From assembly GCA_033675545.1 (NCBI GenBank), contig JAWDGP010002165.1, positions 371,001 to 435,000 of the forward strand: a stretch of DNA of 64,000 nucleotides, in the 5' to 3' direction. The notes under the pieces were generated by a model. It was not told the DNA's origin and searched no databases. It saw only the letters and a list, made by a program, of their open reading frames with translations. The position numbers were made by a program, and so were the translations under genes. The DNA comes from Elysia crispata (Eukaryota; Mollusca; Gastropoda; Plakobranchidae). This document shows, one piece after another, positions 34,301-45,035 of the stretch. Every line of letters begins with the position of its first letter. Position 1 is the stretch's first letter.

Positions 34301-36988
34301 CTTATCTGCAACTACCATTGTGAGTTTCAACGCACAATTAAAGCTCATATTTGGAAGCATTCAGGTCACCAAAATATAGAGTATCCAATGTTTGACCAGT
34401 CTGGAAATGCTACAGTGGGGTCAGTTGTTGCTCCAAGCTTGTCAAATAGTCATCTAAAGAATCCCCAACTGGCAAGTGATTCAGAGAATGTCATGTACCG
34501 GAACAGTGAGAGAGGCAGAGTGATAACCCTGCCACACACTCAAGGGGCCCCTCAAGCTTTTAAGACCAAATCTGGAGACATGGTCCACCTTCTGCCAGTA
34601 GATTCCTCCAAAACGGTGTATAAACCTGAGCAACTCATTCAAATTAAAGATAATAACGTGATTGTACCTGAAAAATTGGGGAAAACTTTAGCAGCTTCAA
34701 GTACCTTGGAATCCATAGCATTTGTGAAAGAAGAAAAGTATGATATGACTGAGGAAGAACTGAAGTTGAAAGCACAAAATAAATGTAAAAATGCTAACAG
34801 TAATGATAGCAAAGGTCAGCCATCAAAAAATATTATTAACCCAGAACAAATGTCATTGCAAACAAGGAGCACCTCCACATTGAAGGACTTGGTTAAGTCA
34901 AAAAGCAGGGATACACATTCAAAAGAAATGGCCAGCAGTGTTTGCAAAATGACAACAAAGATTGATGTTGATTCAACAGAGGGCTGCACAGAACCAAGTG
35001 TTGTTGTAGAAGTTGTAAACACGCTACCACCTGGATACAACCTGACAGGCATGAAGAGCCAGCAGGGTAGTCCAAGAGTTTCAGATCTTGATAGCAGTGG
35101 AGGAGATTCAAAATTTACAACATATTTAAGATCAGCTGTACTGAGAAGCATGGATAACTCTGCAGACTCTGATACAAGTGCCTCAGAGAGTGAGCTAGGG
35201 CGCTCTTATAGAGGGATTCAGCGCAAGAAGCCCTTGACGCACGTGCCTCTGAACAACAAGGAAATCACTGTGTCCAAATTACGGTGTCCATTTTGTGACT
35301 GTCAAGTCAGAGAGGATTTCAAAGTCCACCTTATGAACTGCAAAGCCAAAATTTCTGCTCGTGGTGATGAATGTGATGAAAAAGCAGCAAATGAAGAGAA
35401 GTCTTGTAAGGTTAATTTTCTTCCTGAAATTACCAGGTCAGAACCTCTTGAGAGTTTTTTGAGAGATGATTCAGACTCAACAGAATCATCAGATGAAACA
35501 GCTGCTGGTGAGGGTTCAAGCAGCAAGAAATCTGGAATTTGCTCGTCACTGCTTGCTGTTATTGAACAACTGAGGGAAAGGTCAAGATCAGAGAGTGAGG
35601 AGGACAGACGAGCTGGTCAGATCTCAAAGAAATCTTGCAGAAAAAAAGGTCGCCATGTAGATCTGGGTCTGGATTCCCTAAATGATTTGAAAAACATTGA
35701 AAAAATTAATGAAAATGGTGGCGACAAATTTCGCTGTGTTTTGTGTCATTACACAAGTGAGCGCATTTATAACATGAAACTTCACATGAAGACTCACCGA
35801 CAAAAGAAGCCATCAGAATGTTCCCTTTGTGATTTTTCATCAACTTCTCCTGAAGCCTTACAAGAACACATGCTCAAACACTGTAAGGTACGTACATATG
35901 CCTGTAAATACTGTCCACAAACCTTCAATCACAAGAGTACACTACGTGCTCATATGCGAGCTCATAAAGACCAGGAACCGTATTTATGCGCCTACTGTGT
36001 GTTTGAGACAACCAGTGCGCAAGAATACCGTGAGCACATGCAGGTGCACTCAGGTTGCTCCTCTCGACTCCGCTGTCCTGGCTGTGACTTGCTCCTTGGG
36101 GGAAAGGATGAACTCACCACCCACCTTCTTGGCTGCAAAGGGAAAGAGGCTGGTTGTAATCATTCTAAGGTAGCTGATGATTATGGCTCGAAGGTGAGTG
36201 AAAAGGTGCTGGATGAAGTTGACTCAAGCACAAAGGCAGCAAGTCTTGAGGGCAATCTCCAGCAGAACACAAAACAGACAGGGCTGGCAATAGTGGCAGC
36301 TGAAAATACTGAGCAGCCCCCTCAACACTCTTGTGTGGTACAGGGTTGTGTGTTCTCCAGCTCAAGCCTCAAAGAGCTCCAGGATCACCTCAGTGTTCAC
36401 TGTAACCCATCCCTGCTTATGTGCAATCTGTGTGACTTCAAAGCTTGGCATAGTCGAAGTCTTAAGTCCCACATGAAGAGGCATGCCAATGATCAGCGGT
36501 ATGTGCAGCAGCCACTAGAGCAGTACAAATGTAATCTGTGTGGCTACGTTTGTCACCATCTGCCTTCCCTCAAGTCTCATATGTGGCGTCATGCAAGTGA
36601 TCAAAGCTACAGTTATGAGTTCACCAATGATGTAATAAATGCTGCAATTGATCATGATAACCGTGTTGATGTTGGGGGTCAAGCAGATGATCCAGAACTC
36701 CTGGACCAGGTTATTAATTCTGAGAGAAAAATTCTGGAAGGGGAGCTCACCAAATGCAAGAGAGGGGATGGTCAACGGCCCATTTGCTGGGTGACATTTC
36801 GATGCTGTAGCTGTGGCTTTGAGACAATTAATAAAGCTAAGCTCAATATTCACATGCGCACACATTCTGACCTCATACAGCAGGCTCAAGCTTTGGACAT
36901 TATTCCTAGAAGGAAACGGTCTGGGGTTGAAGAGAGGTCCCCAAGCCGGATCAATTCTTCTCCCAAAGTTATCAAGACTGCAAATTAG
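31293..36988 (+). CDS. ZNF507: Zinc finger protein 507 orthologue, complete, two coding exons
   Basis: This is a nuclear multi-C2H2 zinc-finger protein, presumably DNA-binding; its role in invertebrates is not established. CDS exons are 31293-32642 and 33419-36988 (776-base GT-AG intron, phase 0, interrupting finger 3 after CGHCNASFRKK and resuming GHLTNHIKLH), giving 1639 residues. The ATG at 31293 has A at -3 and G at +4, and an in-frame TGA lies 12 bases upstream. The first 376 residues are Ser-rich and acidic. Fingers 1-3 (about 383-460) are a tight array with NEDRPY and SNNRPF linkers; sixteen more follow to about residue 1600, two of them CCHC (LRCPFC, about 1071; LRCPGC, about 1334). 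Orthology rests on blocks shared with human ZNF507: FRCLICNYHCEFQRTIKAHIWKH, trimmed here to its core C..C...HIWKH (about 741), LLAVIEQLRER (about 1160), FRCVLCHYTS with HRQKKP and HCK.R.Y (about 1220), NLCGYVCHHLPSLKSHMWRH followed by ASDQSYSYE (about 1485) and FRCCSCGFET (about 1576). Human ZNF507 is 953 residues, so this one is much longer. Confidence 0.95.
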
Positions 36989-37084
36989 ATGAGCCTTCCC
37001 CAAATGATTGCTATTTCTCATCATTTAGATTACATTATATAGAGCTCTTACTTTTTGTATGTCCACATTATGAATGTCAAGAAG

Positions 37085-37090
37085 AATAAA
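37085..37090 (+). terminator. Candidate proximal poly(A) signal of ZNF507
   Basis: AATAAA lies 97 bases past the stop codon. Further AATAAA words at about 38279, 42285 and 44034 leave room for longer 3' UTRs. Confidence 0.5.
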
Positions 37091-37137
37091 GTTTAAAATA
37101 TATATGATATATACATGTGTTTATAATAATGAAAATG

Positions 37138-37173
37138 ACACACACGCACATATATATATGTGTGTGTGTGCGC
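37138..37173. repeat. (AC)n-(AT)n-(GT)n dinucleotide tract, self-complementary
   Basis: An AC run, a central AT run and a GT run follow each other, so the tract can fold on itself. It is just downstream of the proximal ZNF507 poly(A) signal. Confidence 0.8.
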
Positions 37174-40100
37174 ATAATTTTTTTTTTCTTTTAATTTTGC
37201 TACATATGAGTAGAGAGAGAAACAGATAGATCAAGTTTGAAAAGAATCACAAAGTGTTCATTATTTAGAGACAAAAAGAATTTTTTTTTTTGCTTTTATG
37301 TTTTATATAGTTTTCTCTTAAGTTTGGTCACTCAGTTTTTTTGTTTGGCGACTCAGAATTGGAACTGAAAAATCAGAATTTATATATACAATGTATGCAG
37401 AAACATTGACCACCTGATAGGATTTCATAGCTTGAAACAGCTGGATAGGTTTACATTGCAGTTAGATCTATATTTATCTCTGAAGGTGCTGCTTTCTAAA
37501 TGCCAAAATACAAATATGTAATGTAGCATTCTGCAGTAAAGAAATGAGGAAAACTTAGGACATATACTAATTGTAAAAATTCATACAGTAGCTTGCGCAC
37601 AGTGTTTTAGACCACTGTGCTCGAAGCCATGTGACAGGGTTAAAGGTTAGGCCATGAGTTGGATTGAAATTACATGTATATAATGTACGTATTAATAATT
37701 ATGTTTTCATCTGTGTAACTTAAAATGGCTTGGACCAGACACCAATATTTTTTATAGTAAATTTATTTTATTCCATTTTTTTTTTTCATTTGTAATGGGG
37801 AGAGTGGAAATGGGGCATGATTGTAAATGGCTTTATTTTCATACAGTTTTATGAATGTAACTCATAATGCATGAAATTGATGGGCCTTAAAACATGTTGA
37901 TTATTATGTTTTATGTTATATAATCTCCTTTTCTGAAAATCTGATTATACATTTTTTTGTTTCTTACATAGAAGACATTGAAATAGATACTGATAAGAAA
38001 CTTTTTAGCCATTGCTTATTTTGAGCACTCGTTTTGCAACAATTTTGTCACAGTGAAACTTGACTGCAATGAAAACAAAATTTCTTATATAGAGCATTTT
38101 ATTTTTATTTTAATGTCTTCCTATAGTGGCAGCTGCGCCTGTATTTTCTTCTATCACTCAAAACCAACCAAGGGACTAAGTGGTCTTCATTTAAGAACTT
38201 GCAACCTTAGAACCCAAATCTCCACAGCTCTGTTTGTTTACCTAACAAGTTGAATGCCTCCATTAGGGGTGTTAAAGAAATAAAGAATTTAACATTTGTT
38301 TGTGTGTGCAAAAAAAAAAGGGGGGGGGGGGTGGAGAGGCATTAGGGAGTAAAGGAAGAAACAAGCCCATATTTTCATTACAAAGGGATCATTTCTTCAT
38401 TGTCATAATGCCATGTTAAGGTGCCTAGTCACTGTAACTAAGTGTTAATAGTATGGAGCTAACCATCTTTGTCATCTCTGAATCATTATTTCTGGTTTTC
38501 TTTGAACTTCAGTCACAAATTTGCTCTTGGTTGATTTACACCTGTTGAGGGTGAGTAAAAAGGAAGTTCTTTAACCTTTACAATGTTGAGTGATCTCCAA
38601 TTTGAAAGTTCGTCTTAGGACCAGATCTGTTTTTCTTGTCTCCAAAGTGTTGGATTTTTGGGTGGAGACTACATGCAGTTCAAAAAAAGTGTTTTGTTAT
38701 TCATATGCTGTAGGGTTTATTTCTATTATAATTTGTATCCTTTCATGGCATGATTTGATCAATGAGTAGGTAAATTTAAAGCATGCCTTTCATTACGTGC
38801 AGCCCACGTGAGAATTATTAACACTAGTCAGTAACTACACGAAGAGTTTTCTCCTAGTCCTAGCATTGCAAATCAAAATTAAAGAGTATAATCAAGCTCT
38901 TTTCTTTTCTAGCAAAAGGGTGCAATACTTGCATTTCAATAGAAATTGTGATATTTAATTGAAATTTGAAACCTTGAAGAATGAAATTGTAAAAATTTCA
39001 TCTTATCAAATATTTTAAAACTATTGAATTTCAAGCATAAGTTATGTCCTTTGCAGACATTGTTTAGTTTAAAGAATCAGCATTAATGCAATGCACCATG
39101 TCATGCTAGAGAGTAAATAAAAAAAAAAGTCCAAAAGGAAATACATGTATATTATATGTTCCAAATCTGATCTTTGTGAGATTCTGGGTATTTTTGTATA
39201 CGAATGATTCTTAAAAATCTATATAGAGCTTGTTTTGTTTTTGTTTTTTTAATTCGTAGAAAGAATTTTTCTTGTTCAGAACTTGAACCTTCTCTGAGAG
39301 ACTAGCCTTTAACAAGGTGTAAAGTAGTAGGCTCAGCAGGGGTTAGAACTGCCTCTTTTATGACGCGGGCATTAAAACTGCAGCCTTCAAAGTCATAAAG
39401 TCTAGAAGTAGAAGGCTTAATTTAAGGCAAAGAAAAACCTGATAGTTCAGGCAAATTTTGTCATGAGCATAATTGTAATATATTTACATGTCCATTCAGA
39501 ACTGTTGGAAGGTAAACAGATTATTTGCCAGTTATTATGAAATTTCTTATTTTAACTGAAAAAGGAAAAAGTGCTTCACACCAAGTTCTAATGAGTTAGA
39601 ATTCAGAGATCAAGGATTTGTATTTTGAGGAGTATTAAGGCCTATGTGAAATATAATGTCCTTTTTTTTTTTCTTACTTTCACCAAATTTCTTATTTTTT
39701 TATGTTTAGTATCTTTTCATAGGAGAATGTCAATTTCAAACATTTTTTATCATTTAGAAAATCGTTAAATATATTGGCACATTTGACGCAAAAATCTGTG
39801 TGAAAATTTTGCCTAAGTTTCTATATTATACCCAGTTTACCTATGGGAGATCTCGAAGTTCTTTTTATGTTATTCTACTGTTGTAAAAAATCTCATGAAA
39901 TTTAAAAACTACAAAATGGATCTGATTTTTTTTTTCTTTTTGATTTTAAACTATGCATTTAATATGTGTGCACATCATAAGGTCAGTGAGAATGGTAATA
40001 CATGTATTCAGATGGCAAGGTTTTTTCATCCTTCATATTGTACAAAGTATGTGTAGATTACTATGCTCTACATACCAGGTGATATGGTATTTGATGACAA

Positions 40101-41108
40101 TTTTCTTTTTCTGTTAAATTTTAATGACAAGAGATCTGATTGGTGTGGTGTGCAAACTTGTTTCTATGCATTCAGATAAACCAGAAAGGGGAACTTTCTC
40201 TTTATTTGAATTTTCCTGTTATATGGGAGATATATATATATATACATGAAAGTTTTGAAGTGTGTAAATTTTCCTCACCATTTTGCATTTCTACACATGT
40301 TGAATTATGTTTGTTTTTGTTTTTCAGGAGTGTATTTGATTTCATAATAGTTAGGTCAGTTTTGCATCCCTGTTTTACTTCCACCAATTCACATTTATGG
40401 TATTGAAGGAAGGCAGTTGATGTAGTTATTCTGAAAGAAATTCATAGACCTGACTCATAAGAGAGGTTTGTGAATTGAAATGTAAAAGAGTGGTTATACT
40501 ATTATGTGGTGATTATCTAATAGCTTTATGATTGTTTTTATTTTTGTTTATGGTCATTAGGTGCTATATTATATTACACTAATGTTATTTAGTTTTTAGT
40601 TGTTTTTTTTTCTTTAACATTTCTGTGATTTTTTTTAAACAAATTGTGATTTTTCTGGGCGAAGATGTAAACTATGATTGACTTTGGCTTGCTTAGCTCA
40701 GCATAGTTTCAATAGCATAGTATTCAACCAAATGTGTACATTTATAAAATTTTTACTAATGTGTTCACATAATCTAACTTTGAATATTTAAAACCATTAT
40801 TTCTCACTCAGTGAGCTTTCTTTCTACCTCTTTAGTCATCAGTTGCCTTTTTTTGTTTTTTTGTTCGTTTAGCGATAGGAGTTTGCATCTATCATCAACT
40901 TATTCACGTAGCATAAGTGGTGGTAATTACAGGAGCATGTTTTGAGCATGTACATTGTGATTGCCTCTTTTCCTTCCACCCTTTACTCTCCCATACGTTC
41001 ATATAATAATCGAAAGGGTTTGGTTTTTAAAGTATCTGAATCAGTTTTGATTCTGAGTCTCTTCTAGCTGCAGATCATTATTTGTGAAGAAGACTGACAG
41101 TCACACTA
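37174..41108. other. No gene identified; possible long 3' UTR of ZNF507 or intergenic
   Basis: AT-rich sequence with poly-T and poly-G tracts (for example a G run after an A run at about 38310-38330) and a short (TA)n at about 40232. Short frames such as 40140-40406 have no family features. Confidence 0.5.
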
Positions 41109-41586
41109 CAGTGGAAACCTCAAAAACCGAAGTCTGATTATTCGAATTTCTCATAAACTGAATTTTGCAAGATGATAGGTTGTTTTTTTTTCTCTTTGGC
41201 TTTGTTAGAATCGAACTCGTATTTCAAAGTATTTCTGATTTGATTCTCTTAATTCGAAGTCGATACCACCTCATAAGGCATCACTAAAGTGCCACATGCA
41301 TCTCTCAAGTAGCAAGCAATGCTAATCACTGCCCAAGAAAGGATGATCAGTGCGCTAACAAATCAAGAACGGAGTGGATGCATTAACAATTAAGTGCCAG
41401 TGGCAAATCTGTACTGATATGGATAGCAACGTAGGACTGGGGAAGGGGAGGGTTGCTTGTTGCAGGCTCAGTACACACTCACTCAATGAGTCCTAGACTC
41501 TGTTACACCCATTTTTGTAATTCGAATACTCTTAATTCGAAGATTTAATCCATTCCCATACAATTCGAATTATGAGGTTTCCACTG
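41109..41586. mobile_element. Tigger/pogo-like MITE with intact ends
   Basis: The element begins TA-CAGTGGAAACCTCA and ends TGAGGTTTCCACTG-TA: perfect inverted ends of at least 14 bases inside a TA target duplication, 478 bp in all. CAGTGGAACCTC-type ends are typical of Tigger/pogo members of the Tc1/mariner superfamily. Sub-terminal AATTCGAA motifs recur at both ends. There is no transposase, so it is non-autonomous. A truncated inverted copy is at 15692-16059. Confidence 0.85.
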
Positions 41587-41766
41587 TAATTTATGCCATG
41601 GAGTCTTGATAACTGAAACATATACTAAAGTTAAGTTAATTTTTTTTTAACCTGAAATACTCCTACTATTATCCAGCTGTCTGACTAATTTCAACTGCAC
41701 TTTAGGCTTCACCAACCTATTAAGGATAGATATGGATTCATTGATCTCTCTCTCTCAGTCCCTCCA

Positions 41767-41891
<125 letters not shown>

Positions 41892-44432
41892 ATTCCTAAC
41901 AGTCTTAAACTCCTCTGAAAAGATGTGGAATACATTAATGTCTTAGCTATTATTTAATTTAGCTTTTCCCAACTGTAATTCTTTTTTGTTGTTTACTTTT
42001 CATTAGTGGAGTATGATTATTTTGATCAATCTCCCTGATTGAGTGCACCTATAATGAAACCATTTACTTGCATCTTTTAAGGATTCAATCCCTTGTTTAT
42101 TTCATAATTTATATATACATTTCAAGTTTTAAAGCTTCGCTGTCATAACTAAATCATTCTTTCTGTTTTTATATATATATGTGCTTGTTTGTTATTTAAG
42201 GCTCATTGTGTAGGCCTATATCATGCATTCTGTTTGAACATTATCTATGTAGGGAAAGCAAGTTAACTAACTGTATCATTATAAAGAATAAAGATTCAGG
42301 TCATTCATGTTTTTTTTTAATCAAATTTCATTAGTCTGTAATCAAAGTGCACTTTGATTGATACAAGTAACAAGAAAATTATAAATTTTAAAGAAGGTGA
42401 ATTTTTCCTTACTGTCTTTAATATACCTGTATTACATATATTTTGTTATTGCCATAATAAGGAGAGCTGAAGTCAACACCAAAGTCAGCGCAGCAGAAGA
42501 GTTCTCTCGAATTGCACTGTAATGAAGTTTTTGGGTTCCGGTACACTTTTTGTACAGTGTGTTCAAATGTAATTTGAATTTGATATTACAAGTGTGTCCT
42601 CAGTCATCAAACTTGGTAGTCATCATTAGGATGAAAAAGAATATTACCATTTTGCAATTTAACATGTACACTCGTGTGTTAAAAACTTGTTCAAGGAGAA
42701 GTTGACAGGAATATATTTTGCGTGAGACTTGATCGCAATAAGCATTTCTTTTGTGAAAATGATTCTTGGCTAGATTGAAATAAGCTTTAAAGAGCGGTAT
42801 ATTGCAGTAGCAGTATCAGTTGACTCATGTTGTTTCTTTTTTTTTAATTCCTACGATTAAGCAATGTAGCTGAAAGTCTGTTAAGTAGGATCTTTGTTGT
42901 CTTTGAAGACATGTATGGTAATCTAACCTTGTTCACATCATAATATTTCAAAGACTGTCTGCTAAATGAGTGCATTTGTAAGAGTTTTATGGCTTCTTTG
43001 TATTTGAATTATAACTCATGTTAAGATGTTGTCCATAGTTGTGACTTTTGATTCGGATGTTTGTATAAGAAAGTGAAGTTAGTAACGATGTAAAATCAAA
43101 ATTTTAACCCAACTAATTATAGGCTATTATAACTTTTAACAAGAAGAAAAGAGAACATGAAGATTGTAACAAAAAATACCATCATCTGGAAGCTGATGTA
43201 CATAATATATTTGTTTATTTAGAATCATGGTTGCTTTTGAAGCAAGCATTTACAGCATTGATATTACTATCAGAATGATATCCTTATATTTATCTAAATT
43301 AATGTTCTCTTCTGCAGTTGTGTTGTGTTAAATATCATTTAGTCCTATTAAACATTTTTAATTAAAATTTTTGACTTCCTTGTCTTTGAACGAAAGTTTG
43401 ATTTCCTTTTTGTGTTTACATCCCCATTGTCACTATATTTTACACATAATGCCAGAAAGGCTGAAAGTGTGGGTTATCATTTTCATTTTTTATTTCTTTT
43501 TTTCAAAACTTTTCTCCCTTGCAATTTTATGACGGGTTAATTTTCAGCCGTTTTATGGATAGCAGTTATCAGTACTGAACTTGAGACTAAAAACATAGCA
43601 ATAGGCATCCAGATGACTTACTTCCACCTTTACTTAACAAAAGAATTTTGTAGGGCCTTGCTCTGAACTCCTCTTTGAACATAGCAACAGCTATTTTCAT
43701 CATTTTTCCTAGAGAATAAATCTCAACTTTGGCCAGCCTAAACATAACTTCTTATCTTTTAAGTTGTCCAATGGTGCCATTTATTTTAAGTAAGAAATGC
43801 CTTACAGTAAAAACTTGTTACTTTTCGAAGAATTTATAATGATAATGTGATGAATGTTAATTATTATCTCATTCTTTCCTCTCTTTCGCTCTTCATGGCA
43901 TGAAATTTGAGCCTTTAGATTTAGATAGCACTTAGCAGTTATGCAGCTTTGCCGTCATATTAATGTCAAAAATTAACAGAACGCTCTGTTACCAAGATCA
44001 GAAAAACACTTGTTTGAATGTTAAGTTATAATCAAATAAAACTTTTCTGAAAATGAAACAGGAAACAAAAAGTACATGTAGCAACGAACTCCCTGTATGT
44101 GCAAGAAAAAAAAAGCACAATTTTCAGCTCTATCTAAAGAAACTCTGCTTCGTCATCCACGATTGCAGTTACTATTACAGCAGTAGCACCATGTTCAAAC
44201 AATCATAGCTCTATTTTTCAGTATGTAGAGTTATAAATCGATTATACACTGTATGATATATATAGGAGCAAGTTATTGTATTGCCCGGAGTCTAGTCTTT
44301 TGATATTTGATAACTTTCAAAGTTTAAAAAACCTAGCTTGATACTTGATTTATTCTGTGATGGAGGAACAATGAGAATATCAGGCTCAGGGAATCAGATG
44401 CGAAGCTAGTCAGGTGTAGAAACTAGAATGTT
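41892..44432. other. No gene identified
   Basis: AT-rich sequence with a short (TA)n at about 42171 and AATAAA words at about 42285 and 44034. No coding pattern or recognisable element was seen. Confidence 0.5.
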
Positions 44433-44493
44433 TCATCATCACCTTCATCATCATCATCATTATCATCACCATCATCTTCATCATCATCGTCGC
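44433..44493. repeat. (CAT)n imperfect trinucleotide repeat
   Basis: CAT/CAC/CTT triplets over about 60 bases. Confidence 0.85.
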
Positions 44494-44713
44494 CTGGTAG
44501 CGATATCCAGTTTTGCTTGAGTTCTTTTCACAAATTTTTTAAGAAAATTAAAGTTTGTCTCTTGTTCTCTTTCATCAACTTATGTATTACCGGTATTGCA
44601 TTTTATCCGTCTAAAGATTATCATATTCTTTTGGCTACCTTGAACTCTGCCGCTTGTATTTTACACCCTATTTGATTTATTTCCTTTGTCGCACCCCGCA
44701 CTTGACGCTATGC

Positions 44714-44820
<107 letters not shown>

Positions 44821-45035
44821 CCATGTGTGTGTGTGTGTGGAGAAAACACGCTTTTGTGAGCTCTGAGCATTTCACTGTATCACGGAGGCAGTTTCAGTGC
44901 TACGGTGTCGAATCGTATATCAGTATAACCGTAAAAGAGTCGTGCATACATTGGACCTATTATTGTGAAATTTGAAGATTTCTGAGATTTAAATTTTAAC
45001 AAATTCCCTTCGGATACCAGTGTTTATATAAGTCT

